DNA from: Dryocola clanedunensis_A
GTDB taxonomy: Bacteria > Pseudomonadota > Gammaproteobacteria > Enterobacterales > Enterobacteriaceae
Direction: 5' to 3' (one strand)
Assembly (NCBI GenBank): GCA_038405435.1
Contig: JBBYHZ010000003.1
DNA length: 64,000 nucleotides
Shown: positions 25,996 to 35,048 of the stretch, piece by piece
Layout: every line of letters begins with the position of its first letter
Numbering within the stretch: position 1 is the stretch's first letter
Translations under genes and position numbers: made by a program
The notes under the pieces: model-generated
The model's input: only the letters and a program-made list of their open reading frames with translations
The model's database searches: none
Told to the model about the DNA's origin: nothing

Positions 25996-27587
25996 TGGCA
26001 ACATTGCAGAGCGTATTACAGGCCTGTGGCGCAGATGAAAAGACCTCACTGGCTCAGGCCAGCGCGCGCAGTGCTGACTGGGCAAGCTGGCTTGCGCCAA
26101 TTGAGACTAATCAACCGACCGGGGAAGACCCCGGCTATGACGATGATTTTCAGCGTATCCGCGAGGAGGTCAATAAACTTTCCGGCATTGATACCGGGTT
26201 GATTTGCCAGCTGGCAGAGAAGCTGCTGACTACTAGCTGTAAGGATTTGCGTGTCATCACCTTCTACGTGTGGGCCCGTCTCCATCAGGACGGCGAGATC
26301 GGGCTGGCGCAGGGGCTTGAACTGATGGCCGCTATGCTGGAGCGTTTTGGGAGCCGTCTGCATCCTCAGCGCGATCGTAGCCGTAAATCGGCCGTTGAGT
26401 GGCTGGGCAGCAGCCGTGTGACCGACAGTCTGTCCCTGTATCCAGAAGTAGATATGTCCGTCATGCAGCGCATCACCGCGGCGCTGCTGCTGGCGGAGCA
26501 AACTTTCCAGAATTTTGATGAGCAGGCCCGGCCGGAGCTGGCCGGGCTGTATCAGGCCCTTGATAACCGGCTGGTTCAGAGTGGCGGAGCCAACAGCCTT
26601 GTGCCCCAGACCAGTCGGGAAGAAAATACGTCGGCATCAGCCGCGTCCTCTGCGCCGGTGATGAACACCGTGACATCGGGACGTGATTTGCTCGACCAGG
26701 CAAAAGTGCTGGCGAAATATCTCCGTGACCAGCCCGGCGGCTGGCTGGCGGGGCACCATCTGCTGAAAAGCATCCGCTGGGACACGCTGACGGAGCTGCC
26801 TCCGCTGGATGCCGCCGGCCGCACCCGGCTGGTCCCGCCGAAACCCGACAATAAGGCACACCTCAAACGTCTTTATCTGCAAAAAAGCTGGTCTGAATTG
26901 CTGGAGCACGCGGACGCATTGCTGGCGCAGGGGGTTAATCATCTGTGGCTGGACGTGCAGTGGTATGCCTGGCAGGCGCTGGTAAAACTCGATGCGGACA
27001 GCGTTCGCGCTGACATCCTCTGCCGGGACCTGGAAGGGCTGCTGGCCCGCCTTCCGGGCCTCGAAGCGCTGGCGTTCAGCGACGGTACGCCCTTTGCCGA
27101 TGAGGTGACGCTCAGCTGGATTAACGAAACCGTTCTGCATGACGTGCCGGGATGGAAAGATGAACCGGTCACATCAACGGCGGCCAGCGCCGATGATGTG
27201 CTGACCCTCGAGCCTGAAGTTCTGGCGAAAGCGGACAGTGACGGAATTGAGGCCGCGCTTAATTGGCTGCAGATCCAGCCGGGCTACACCTCTTCACGCG
27301 ACAGATGGCTGATGCGCCTGCTGATGGCACGGGTGAGTGAACAGTACGGTAAAAATGAAATGGCGCTGCACCTGCTGGGTGAGCTTGACGCCAGCGCCCG
27401 TACGCTAACGCTTGAACAGTGGACGCCGGAGCTGATGTTCGAAGTCAAAGCCCGCAGACTCAAACTGCTGCGCGGCAAGGCCGGGCGCAGCGAGGCAGAT
27501 AAAACCCGTCTTCAGCCTGAAATGGACTTACTGTTGTCCGGGCTTATTTCGCTGGATCCCGCAAGGGCTGCGGTGCTGTGCGGTTAA
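25995..27587 (+). CDS. tssA: T6SS TssA (ImpA N-terminal family)
   Basis: This 530-residue TssA-type protein organises baseplate and sheath polymerisation. The ImpA N-terminal signature is clear: DWASWLAPIETNQPTGEDPGYDDDF, then YVWARLHQDGEIGLAQGLELMAAMLERF around residues 90-120. The long C-terminal region (LEHADALLAQGVNHLWLDVQWY and beyond) matches the VasJ-type end. The ATG shares a base with the tssM stop. A second protein with an ImpA-type start, at 31951, ends the cluster. Confidence 0.92.
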   Translation: MATLQSVLQACGADEKTSLAQASARSADWASWLAPIETNQPTGEDPGYDDDFQRIREEVNKLSGIDTGLICQLAEKLLTTSCKDLRVITFYVWARLHQDGEIGLAQGLELMAAMLERFGSRLHPQRDRSRKSAVEWLGSSRVTDSLSLYPEVDMSVMQRITAALLLAEQTFQNFDEQARPELAGLYQALDNRLVQSGGANSLVPQTSREENTSASAASSAPVMNTVTSGRDLLDQAKVLAKYLRDQPGGWLAGHHLLKSIRWDTLTELPPLDAAGRTRLVPPKPDNKAHLKRLYLQKSWSELLEHADALLAQGVNHLWLDVQWYAWQALVKLDADSVRADILCRDLEGLLARLPGLEALAFSDGTPFADEVTLSWINETVLHDVPGWKDEPVTSTAASADDVLTLEPEVLAKADSDGIEAALNWLQIQPGYTSSRDRWLMRLLMARVSEQYGKNEMALHLLGELDASARTLTLEQWTPELMFEVKARRLKLLRGKAGRSEADKTRLQPEMDLLLSGLISLDPARAAVLCG

Positions 27588-27611
27588 CACACGGGATGAA
27601 AAGATAAAACG

Positions 27612-29366
27612 ATGGATGATTTAACCCTGCGTTATTACGACGCTGAAATGCGCTACCTGCTGGAAGCCGGCGAAGAGTTTGCCCGTGCTCACCCCGAGCA
27701 GGCGGCGATGCTTAACCTTGATAAAGCGGGTGCACGCGACCCGTACGTGGAGCGCCTGTTTGAAGGCTTTGCCTTCCTGATGGGACGGCTGCGCGAAAAG
27801 CTCGACGATGACCTGCCTGAACTGACTGAAGGGTTGGTCAGCCTGCTGTGGCCGCATTACCTGCGCACCATTCCGTCTATGTCGGTGGTGGAGTTCACGC
27901 CGGACTGGCGCGAAATGAAGGAGCAGATGCGCATAGTCAAAGGTTTCGAGGTGAACTCCCGCCCGATCGGTGAGAAGGGCACGCGCTGCCGTTACACCAC
28001 CACCAAAGAGATCGGCCTACAGCCCCTGTCGCTTGAGCAGGCCCGGCTGACCACCGATCCCGATGGCCGCTCGGTTGTTACGCTGCGCTTTAACTGCAGC
28101 CAGCTGGCGGACTGGAGCCGTATCGATTTAAGCAATATTCCTTTCTATTTCAATGCCGATGCGCCGCTGGCCTGCGCCATGCACGAAGCCTTCACCATCA
28201 ACGTGGCCCGACTGCGGCTGCGAATGCCTGGTGATGTTGACACAAGGCCGCTGGAAGGCCATTTCACCGCGCTCGGATTTGGTGACGAAGACACCCTGTG
28301 GCCGAAGGGCAGCAGCAGTTTCAGCGGCTATCAGCTGCTGCTGGAGTACTTCACCTTCCGTGAGAAATTCATGTTCACGGGTCTGCGTGGGCTGGAGACC
28401 GTGGTCTTTCCGGCTGCGCTTCCCTGGTTTGAAATCGACGTGGTGCTGGCGGAACGCTGGGAGCACGACTTCAGCTTTACCGAAAAGCACCTGCGGCTGA
28501 ACTGCGTACCGGTGATCAACCTCTTCCCGCTGGAGTCAGATCCGCTGACGCTGGATTCTTTGCAGACGGAATACATGCTGCGCCCGATGCGCGTGCAGGA
28601 CGGCCATACCGAGATTTACGCCGTGGACTCGGTAACCTCCTCCAGCCAGCATGTTTACGTTCCGTTCTCCAGCTTCCGCCATAAAGGCGGGATGATGCGC
28701 CATGCCGCCCCGGAGTATTACTACCACACGCGGGTGCGGCGTGGCCCCTCCGGGCTGCATAATACCTGGCTGATACTGGGCGGTGAGGCCTTTGATAATC
28801 ACACGGTGCCGGAGGATGAAAGCCTGTCTCTGACGCTCACCGGCACCAACGGCCAGCTACCGCGGCGCGCTTTGCAAAGTACCGTGCTGGATACGGTGAT
28901 GAAAACTACATCCGCCAGCATAGCCGTGCGCAACCTTTGCGCCCCGACGCTGCCCTGTTATCCGCCCGCGCAGGATCGTTTTCACTGGCGTGTGCTGAGC
29001 CACCTCGGCAGCGGTTTTCTCTCGATGATGGATAACGCCGAAGTGCTGCGCGGCACGCTTGCGCTCTACGACTGGACCGACAGCGAGATGAATCGCCGTC
29101 GTCTGGAGGCCATCATTGACGTGAAGCACCGCGAAACGGAGCGCTTCGAGCAGGGGTATCTTGTGCGCGGCGTGCAGATCGAAGTGACCCTCGATAGCCA
29201 CGGGTTTGCCGGCCGGGGGGATATCTGCCTGTTTGGCGAAATGCTGAGCCGCTTTTTCGCCCTTTACACCGATATTTACCTGTTTAACCGCCTGATCATC
29301 ATCCTGCAACCAACCGGAGAGCGCCTGGAATGGGAAGAGAAGCACAATCGCCGCATTCCCGGCTGA
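27612..29366 (+). CDS. tssF: T6SS baseplate protein TssF
   Basis: This 584-residue TssF (ImpG/VasA family) is a wedge component of the baseplate with TssG and TssE. The conserved start is present: LRYYDAEMRYLLEAGEEFA, then DPYVERLFEGFAFLMGRL, and further on PELTEGLVSLLWPHYLR. The C-terminus has CLFGEMLSRFFALYTDIYLFN. The gene follows tssA by 24 bases with an AAAAGAT-type leader and overlaps tssG by 37 bases. It looks complete. Confidence 0.96.
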   Translation: MDDLTLRYYDAEMRYLLEAGEEFARAHPEQAAMLNLDKAGARDPYVERLFEGFAFLMGRLREKLDDDLPELTEGLVSLLWPHYLRTIPSMSVVEFTPDWREMKEQMRIVKGFEVNSRPIGEKGTRCRYTTTKEIGLQPLSLEQARLTTDPDGRSVVTLRFNCSQLADWSRIDLSNIPFYFNADAPLACAMHEAFTINVARLRLRMPGDVDTRPLEGHFTALGFGDEDTLWPKGSSSFSGYQLLLEYFTFREKFMFTGLRGLETVVFPAALPWFEIDVVLAERWEHDFSFTEKHLRLNCVPVINLFPLESDPLTLDSLQTEYMLRPMRVQDGHTEIYAVDSVTSSSQHVYVPFSSFRHKGGMMRHAAPEYYYHTRVRRGPSGLHNTWLILGGEAFDNHTVPEDESLSLTLTGTNGQLPRRALQSTVLDTVMKTTSASIAVRNLCAPTLPCYPPAQDRFHWRVLSHLGSGFLSMMDNAEVLRGTLALYDWTDSEMNRRRLEAIIDVKHRETERFEQGYLVRGVQIEVTLDSHGFAGRGDICLFGEMLSRFFALYTDIYLFNRLIIILQPTGERLEWEEKHNRRIPG

Positions 29367-30415
29367 GCCCACGGCTGGAGGCCGACCTTTACCGGATTAA
29401 CTTCTATCGTTTCTGCCAGCTTCTGGAGAAGCGTCAGACGGGCAGGCCGCTGATAGGTTCAACGAGCCACCCCGCGGACGACCCGGTGCGCTTTGCTCCG
29501 CATCCGGGGATGGGGTTTCCGGTAAGCGAACTGAAAGGCATTGAATACGACGAAAATGATAACGGTAAACCGCCGGTCATCCGCACCAACTTTATGGGGA
29601 TATACGGCGTCGACTCACCGCTGCCGACGACCTATCTCGATGACATCACCCAGCGCCGGGACGGACATGAGGCGCTACAGGGGTTCCTCGATATTTTCAG
29701 CCACCGCGTCCTGACGCAGTTTTATCGCATCTGGCGCAAATACTCATACCCGGCCACCTTCGAGCCGGGCGGAACGGATGCCATCTCTCAGTCGCTGCTG
29801 GGCCTGGTGGGGCTGGGCATTCCCGGCACGGCAAATCACATTGCCACCCCGGTATCACGCTTTCTGGCTTTGCTCGGGGTGCTTCGTCAGCCCGGAAAAA
29901 CCCAGGAAGGCATGCAGGCGCTGGTAACTCTGCTGGCACCGGATACCACGGTGCAGACCCGTCCGTACTGCCTGCGGCCGGTAGAAATCAGCCAGCCGCT
30001 GGGCTTTTACGGCGACGAAGATTTTCTGCTGGACGGCAACATGCCGCTGGGCGACGAAGCAATGGATGCCAACAGCCAGCTGCTGATTGCGCTTTCCACC
30101 GACAATGAACAGGAAGCGCAGGGCTGGAAGCCGGATGGGCTGCTGTATCAGGACTTTATGGTGATGCTGCGGGTTTATCTGGGCTGGCGTTTTAAGGCAA
30201 AAATCACTCTGACCACAGCGACCTGCCTGCTGGCGGCCCCTCCGCTGGGGGAGGGCGCGTTCTGGCTGGGAATGAACGGCGTGCTGGGAGCGGAAGAAGA
30301 CACGCTCGCGGAGGATATTCCGTCAGCCTTCACTACCGAGCTGGGTTATTACAGCGGGATGATGCCCGCCACTCAACAACAAGGAAACCGACGTGTTACG
30401 TACAAGTTTGACTAA
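29330..30415 (+). CDS. tssG: T6SS baseplate protein TssG
   Basis: This 361-residue TssG (ImpH/VasB family) forms the baseplate wedge with TssF. It is recognised by LYRINFYRFCQLLEKRQTG near the start, DPVRFAPHPGMGFPVSEL, NFMGIYGVDSPLPTTYLDD and the mid-protein FLDIFSHRVLTQFYRIWRKY. It starts within the last 37 bases of tssF, and its last bases overlap the tssJ start, so tssF-G-J are coupled. Confidence 0.95.
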   Translation: MGREAQSPHSRLSPRLEADLYRINFYRFCQLLEKRQTGRPLIGSTSHPADDPVRFAPHPGMGFPVSELKGIEYDENDNGKPPVIRTNFMGIYGVDSPLPTTYLDDITQRRDGHEALQGFLDIFSHRVLTQFYRIWRKYSYPATFEPGGTDAISQSLLGLVGLGIPGTANHIATPVSRFLALLGVLRQPGKTQEGMQALVTLLAPDTTVQTRPYCLRPVEISQPLGFYGDEDFLLDGNMPLGDEAMDANSQLLIALSTDNEQEAQGWKPDGLLYQDFMVMLRVYLGWRFKAKITLTTATCLLAAPPLGEGAFWLGMNGVLGAEEDTLAEDIPSAFTTELGYYSGMMPATQQQGNRRVTYKFD

Positions 30416-30938
30416 AACCTCACGCTGGCTGCTGCCCCTGTTGGCGTTCAGTCTGGCTGGCTGCGGGGTGACGCAGAGCGTCTCTGACGGCACCAAATCA
30501 GCATTTACCTCCGTTTTTTACAAGAAGATTAAAGTCCTGCATCTCGATTTTACCGCCCGTGAGGCGCTGAATACCGACGCCCGCGAGAATCACTCATTGT
30601 CAGAGTCGGTGGTGGTACGGGTCTATCAGCTGAAGGATCGCAAAATCTTTGACAAGACCGTGTATCAGCAGTTGTTAAAAGATGGCGACAATATCCTGCA
30701 GGCAGACCTGCTGGCCAGTCGTGAAGTGGTGGTGAAACCGGGTGGGGATGCCAGCCTGGATATGCCAATGGAAGCCGACACAAAGTTTGTGGCGGTCGTA
30801 GGGCTGTTCCGTCACCCGGACATGATCAACAACACCTGGAAGCTGGTGATGGAGCGGGAGGCGTTAGATCCCGATAAGCCGCGCATTCTTGAAGCCGGGA
30901 ATAACCATCTGACGTTACAGCCGCTGAAGGATGACTGA
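30393..30938 (+). CDS. tssJ: T6SS outer-membrane lipoprotein TssJ
   Basis: This 181-residue lipoprotein starts with GTG at 30393, with AAGGAAACC as ribosome site. The signal peptide ends in the lipobox SLAGC, placing the lipidated Cys at 24. The mature domain has the TssJ beta-sandwich pattern (VVVRVYQLKDRKIFDKTVYQQ, then VAVVGLFRHPD). It holds the periplasmic end of TssM at the outer membrane. The start lies inside tssG, and its stop shares a base with the tssE ATG. Confidence 0.93.
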   Translation: MLRTSLTKTSRWLLPLLAFSLAGCGVTQSVSDGTKSAFTSVFYKKIKVLHLDFTAREALNTDARENHSLSESVVVRVYQLKDRKIFDKTVYQQLLKDGDNILQADLLASREVVVKPGGDASLDMPMEADTKFVAVVGLFRHPDMINNTWKLVMEREALDPDKPRILEAGNNHLTLQPLKDD

Positions 30939-31393
30939 TGCCACAGGGACACAACACGCCGTCGCTGTATGAGATGCTTACCGGCAGCTTCACCGGTGGC
31001 CTGGAGTTGCATCAGGTTAGCGAGCAGAACCAGGTGATTTTATCCGTGCTCGACAATATGCAGCGCATCCTCAATTCGCGTGCGGGGACGCTGGCTCATC
31101 TGCCGGACTACGGACTACCGGATATGACGAAAATCCTGCAGGGCATGCCGGGGACCGCACATGAGCTGATGGGGACATTTTCTGATGTGCTGCTGAAATA
31201 CGAGCCCCGCTTACAACGCATCTCGGTGGCCATGCTTGAGCAGGAAGTCCCCGGCGAGCTGCGCTATGCCATCGACGCTGAACTAAAAGGCATCGGTCTG
31301 GTGCGCTACGGCACGGAGTTTATGCCGGAAGGCCGCGTGCTGATTCGGCACCTTCGTCAGCAAAACTACGTCGATCCTCAGGCTCGTATTTAG
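30938..31393 (+). CDS. tssE: T6SS baseplate protein TssE (gp25-like)
   Basis: This 151-residue protein resembles the phage T4 wedge protein gp25. The family motif is visible: ILNSRAGTLAHLPDYGLPDM at about 45-65, with the C-terminal FMPEGRVLIRHL. It helps nucleate sheath assembly on the baseplate. It overlaps the tssJ stop by one base. A short gap of about 40 bases follows before the next gene. Confidence 0.94.
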   Translation: MPQGHNTPSLYEMLTGSFTGGLELHQVSEQNQVILSVLDNMQRILNSRAGTLAHLPDYGLPDMTKILQGMPGTAHELMGTFSDVLLKYEPRLQRISVAMLEQEVPGELRYAIDAELKGIGLVRYGTEFMPEGRVLIRHLRQQNYVDPQARI

Positions 31394-31431
31394 AACGCGA
31401 ATACCCCCATTACTCAAAGCAGAAAGAATTT

Positions 31432-31902
31432 ATGTCAGCTAAAGCCCGCTTTCTTCAAAAACTTCAGGATAAACAAACTAAGAGTGGCCCGTATAACACT
31501 AAAGCCCAGGCCGATATCGCTGAATTCCAGCTGCGGATGAGCCAGCTTCAGGCATCGATGGAGGTCTGGCTTGAAGGCACCGATATTCACCCGGAAAGCA
31601 GACCTGTCTCCCTGGTCGAATTTCTGATCGGAGGAAAAACTTTCGAGGTGCCGGGGATCTCTCTGCGCTATGAAAACAAAGTCGTGAAATTCACGCCGGT
31701 TTTTTTATACGGGCATGGCGTGACGGGGTGTGCGGAAGTCACTCTTTTGGCTGACGGAAGCGTGATCCAGCTGTGTCGCCTGTTTATGCGCGAAGGGAAA
31801 AGCTCTTGCTGGACCTGGCGTCCCGCAGGGAACCAGACGGCACCCGGCGGAGCCTTTGACGAAAACGTTTTTTTCAGCCTTCTTGAAAGATCGGTGTCCT
31901 GA
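31432..31902 (+). CDS. T6SS-locus protein of unknown function
   Basis: This is a 156-residue soluble protein. A basic, Gln/Lys-rich N-terminal helix (KARFLQKLQDKQTK) precedes a beta-rich region (GGKTFEVPGISLRYENKVVKF; VTLLADGSVIQLCRLF). I recognise no enzyme motif, signal peptide or membrane helix. It lies between tssE and the vasL-type gene in the same direction, with AGAAAGAA upstream, so it is likely expressed with the cluster. It could be a small accessory subunit, a stray immunity protein or unrelated. Confidence 0.6.
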   Translation: MSAKARFLQKLQDKQTKSGPYNTKAQADIAEFQLRMSQLQASMEVWLEGTDIHPESRPVSLVEFLIGGKTFEVPGISLRYENKVVKFTPVFLYGHGVTGCAEVTLLADGSVIQLCRLFMREGKSSCWTWRPAGNQTAPGGAFDENVFFSLLERSVS

Positions 31903-31950
31903 AGCCCGACTCTGCTTCTTACTTATTTTTAGCCTTCCAGGGATGAAACT

Positions 31951-33183
31951 ATGCACGACGTACAGCCCCGCCCGATTAGAACCGGCAGTGACCCTCGCAC
32001 TCTCTCTGACTTCATCGCCCTGCGGGATGAGATGAACAAGCTTACCCACCCGGCGCGCCCGGACGTGAACTGGAAACAGGTGGAAGCGTTGTCGCTGGCG
32101 CTGTTCGAGCGTAACGGCGTTGAGCTACAGACAGCGGCATGGTACACCCTGGCGCGAAGCCATCTGGCCCGCGTTAACGGAATGAATGAGGGATTATCTA
32201 TCCTCTGCGCGCTGCTGAGCCATCAGTGGGCGCAGCTCTGGCCCCAGCCGGTGCATGCCCGGGCTGAAATTCTCAACGGCTTATTTCAACGTTTACAGAA
32301 GATTTTTCGCACCTTTTCGCTTAATCACGGTGACCAGCCTGCGCTGATGCAGGCTGAAAAACTGCTGGGTGCGCTTGATGATGTGTTAACGCGCCAGCAG
32401 CTGAGGCACGCGTGCCAGAATACCGGGCTACAGCAGCAGGTGCAAAGCGCCCTGACCCGGCTGGAAAACAGCGCTTCGCCCGCAGACGTTTCCGCCGCCA
32501 TAACGCTGCCACCCCAGGCGCTGGCCTCAGAGCTATTACAGGATACGCAACCTCCCGTTAGCCGCCTGGTTTATGTGATACGCCCGGAGCCGGAAATGAA
32601 TGTTCAGGTGGTGCGCGAAACACCGCCGTCGCCGCCGAAGCGCTGGCCGGTATTTATCGCTGGTGCCAGCACGGGGCTGGTCGTTGGCGCACTGGCGCTA
32701 TGGGGCTGGAACAGAATGCATCCGGTATTCGAGCCGCTGCCCGTTGCGGCAAACGGCGATGCCCTTAAAACCCTGTCGCAGCAGCCGCCGCTATGGCTGG
32801 TGAATTACGGTTTTGTGCTGGCGGCAAGGGCTGAGCCGCAGGAGCGTGAAAAACTGAAATCGCAGTGGCAGCAGTACATTACGTCCAGCGCGCTGCCCGA
32901 GCAAAATCTTGCGGGCTGGCACCAGGGTATGGAGCGGCTGACGACGCTGACGGCCAAACTCAACGGGCTGGATGAGAAGCGGGGCAAATACCTGACCGTC
33001 AGCGAGCTTAAGTCGATGGTGTTCACCGCAACCCAGGCTTTTAATCAGTCGGTTCCGCTGGAAGAGCAGCTGCGCCGCCTGGCGCTAAAAGAAACGCCTC
33101 AGCCAGCTTCAGTTAAGCAGATTGACCTGCATTTTCAGCAGCTTCTGGCAAGCTACGCGTTGATGACCACCCCGCAAGAATAG
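31951..33183 (+). CDS. vasL: ImpA-N/VasL-type T6SS protein with membrane anchor
   Basis: This is a second protein with an ImpA N-terminal region, 410 residues long. It opens PIRTGSDPRTLSDFIALRDEMNKLTHPARPDV, the VasL-type version, followed by helical repeats including LCALLSHQWAQLWPQPVHARAEIL. A single membrane helix lies near residues 229-249 (WPVFIAGASTGLVVGALALWGW), and a C-terminal domain with SELKSMVFTATQAFNQ follows. Proteins of this class (VasL/TagA-like) are thought to cap or stabilise the distal sheath end at the opposite membrane. It is the last gene of the T6SS locus. The family is well supported; the exact role is inferred. Confidence 0.85.
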   Translation: MHDVQPRPIRTGSDPRTLSDFIALRDEMNKLTHPARPDVNWKQVEALSLALFERNGVELQTAAWYTLARSHLARVNGMNEGLSILCALLSHQWAQLWPQPVHARAEILNGLFQRLQKIFRTFSLNHGDQPALMQAEKLLGALDDVLTRQQLRHACQNTGLQQQVQSALTRLENSASPADVSAAITLPPQALASELLQDTQPPVSRLVYVIRPEPEMNVQVVRETPPSPPKRWPVFIAGASTGLVVGALALWGWNRMHPVFEPLPVAANGDALKTLSQQPPLWLVNYGFVLAARAEPQEREKLKSQWQQYITSSALPEQNLAGWHQGMERLTTLTAKLNGLDEKRGKYLTVSELKSMVFTATQAFNQSVPLEEQLRRLALKETPQPASVKQIDLHFQQLLASYALMTTPQE

Positions 33184-33480
33184 GCCACCTCTCGTCGGGA
33201 AGGCGGTCATCCTGGATATTAGTACAATAATTAATCCATATTCATTTTTTATGATAATCAGGCTAAAACACCTGGTGGCTGGATATTTCTTCTTAAAATT
33301 TAGAGTGTTGATGAATAAAGCCTGGCCAGTCAGCAACCTCGCTATTTGAAACCTGCATCACAAAACGCGGTGGTGCAGCAGTATCATCCATCTCTTCGCC
33401 TGTTTTTGGCCTGACCCGCCCGCCGGGAATCTCTTACCGTTAGGAAAACCCATACTTTCCATAAAGGCAGGAGTTGTAGC
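33184..33480. other. intergenic region between the T6SS locus and araE
   Basis: About 300 bases. The left half is AT-rich and holds no clear terminator for the T6SS operon. The right half carries the araE control region, with an AraC-type site listed separately. No open frame with a ribosome site is convincing here. Confidence 0.5.
33376..33417 (+). promoter_or_regulatory. AraC-type binding site in the araE promoter
   Basis: CAGC-N7-TCCATC at 33376-33392 fits the AraC half-site TAGC-N7-TCCATA with a mismatch at each end. It is followed one helical step away by CTGTTTTTGGCCTGAC, which resembles the second half-site arrangement of the E. coli araE promoter as I remember it. AraC bound with arabinose would activate araE. 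The assignment is by motif and position. Confidence 0.6.
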
Positions 33481-34899
33481 ATGTCTTATGTCAGTAATGC
33501 CCCGGCTGTTCAGCAAACGCACGAGCGCAAAGTTCGCCGCATGAATATGTTCGTCTCGGTTTCCGCTGCGGTGGCCGGTCTGCTGTTCGGGCTGGATATT
33601 GGCGTAATTGCCGGTGCGCTGCCGTTTTTAACCGATCATTTCTCTTTATCCAGCCGGGCGCAGGAGTGGGTGGTCAGCAGCATGATGCTGGGCGCCGCGC
33701 TCGGCGCGCTGTTTAACGGCTGGCTGTCACATCGCCTGGGGCGTAAGTACAGCCTGCTGGCCGGGGCGATACTGTTTATTGCCGGTTCGCTTGGCTCCGC
33801 CTTCGCCACAAATCTTGAAGTTCTGCTGTTTGCCCGCGTGATTCTGGGCGTTGCCGTGGGGATCGCTTCTTATACGGCTCCGCTTTATCTGTCTGAAATG
33901 GCGTCGGAAAAAGTTCGCGGCAAAATGATCAGTATGTACCAGCTGATGGTGACGCTCGGTATAGTGCTGGCCTTTTTATCCGATACCGCGCTGAGCTATA
34001 GCGGCAACTGGCGTGCGATGCTCGGCGTGCTGGCGCTTCCGGCAGTGGTGCTGCTGGCGATGGTCATTTTCCTGCCCAACAGCCCGCGCTGGCTGGCGGC
34101 GAAAGGCCAGCATGTTAAGGCCGAAGAAGTGCTGCGCATGCTGCGCGACACGTCGGAAAAAGCGCGTGAAGAGCTAAACGAAATCCGCGAAAGCCTGAAG
34201 GTGAAGCAGGGCGGCTGGGCATTGTTTAAAAACAACCGTAACGTCAGGCGGGCTGTTTTCCTCGGCATGCTGCTGCAGGCTATGCAGCAGTTTACCGGCA
34301 TGAACATCATCATGTACTACGCGCCAAAAATATTCGAAATGGCGGGGTTCAGCTCCACCCACGATCAGATGATGGCGACGGTAGTGGTTGGCTTAACCTT
34401 TATGTTCGCCACATTCATTGCCGTTTTCACCGTTGATAAAAATGGCCGCAAGCCAGCGCTGAAAATCGGTTTTACCGTTATGGCGCTTGGCACGCTGGTG
34501 CTGGGCTACTGCCTGATGCAGGTGGACAGCGGCGCGGCCTCAACCGGGCTATCCTGGCTGGCCGTAGGCATGACGATGATGTGTATTGCAGGCTATGCGA
34601 TGAGCGCCGCGCCAGTGGTGTGGATCCTCTGTTCTGAAATTCAGCCGCTGAAATGCCGTGACTTCGGGGTGACCTGCTCAACGACCACTAACTGGGTGTC
34701 AAACATGATAATTGGCGCTACTTTCCTGACGCTGCTGGATAATTTCGGTGCCGCATCAACGTTCTGGATTTATACCGTGCTGAACCTGGCGTTCGTCGGC
34801 ATTACCTACTGGCTGATCCCGGAAACCAAAAACGTCACGCTTGAGCATATCGAGAAGAAGCTCATGTCGGGTGAGAAGCTTCGCAACATCGGCCTTTAA
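33481..34899 (+). CDS. araE: arabinose:proton symporter AraE
   Basis: This is a 472-residue sugar transporter of the major facilitator family with 12 membrane helices, the same length class as E. coli AraE and very close to it throughout. Signature motifs are GLLFGLDIGVIAGALPF in helix 1, RLGRKYSLLAG in the first cytoplasmic loop, the sugar-porter motif PNSPRW and the mid-protein MQQFTGMNIIMYYAP, and PETKN near the C-terminus (ending EKLRNIGL). It imports L-arabinose with a proton. An AraC-type site lies upstream and a strong terminator follows, so it is a single-gene unit. Confidence 0.95.
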   Translation: MSYVSNAPAVQQTHERKVRRMNMFVSVSAAVAGLLFGLDIGVIAGALPFLTDHFSLSSRAQEWVVSSMMLGAALGALFNGWLSHRLGRKYSLLAGAILFIAGSLGSAFATNLEVLLFARVILGVAVGIASYTAPLYLSEMASEKVRGKMISMYQLMVTLGIVLAFLSDTALSYSGNWRAMLGVLALPAVVLLAMVIFLPNSPRWLAAKGQHVKAEEVLRMLRDTSEKAREELNEIRESLKVKQGGWALFKNNRNVRRAVFLGMLLQAMQQFTGMNIIMYYAPKIFEMAGFSSTHDQMMATVVVGLTFMFATFIAVFTVDKNGRKPALKIGFTVMALGTLVLGYCLMQVDSGAASTGLSWLAVGMTMMCIAGYAMSAAPVVWILCSEIQPLKCRDFGVTCSTTTNWVSNMIIGATFLTLLDNFGAASTFWIYTVLNLAFVGITYWLIPETKNVTLEHIEKKLMSGEKLRNIGL

Positions 34900-34915
34900 T
34901 TGTCTTTGAAGAGGA

Positions 34916-34937
34916 AGCGGGCGGGGGCCCGCTTTTG
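34916..34937 (+). terminator. Rho-independent terminator of araE
   Basis: AGCGGGC and GCCCGCT form a 7-bp GC-rich stem around a GGGG loop, followed by a short T run, 17 bases after the araE stop. Confidence 0.85.
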
Positions 34938-35010
34938 TAGCGCGGCGGGCCAATCTGCCGTTTTGCGATCCTGTTACCGGGTATTAACACGTTTTTCTGT
35001 CAGACTCAGA

Positions 35011-35028
35011 TTGTCACATTTCTGTCAT
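35011..35028 (+). promoter_or_regulatory. Pho box upstream of agp
   Basis: TTGTCAC-ATTT-CTGTCAT matches the PhoB consensus (CTGTCAT, four A/T-rich bases, CTGTCAT) with only two mismatches and the proper 11-base period. It ends 20 bases before the agp ATG. It implies activation under phosphate starvation, which would suit a sugar phosphatase. Confidence 0.65.
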
Positions 35029-35048
35029 AACCTTCTGAGGAACCTGGG

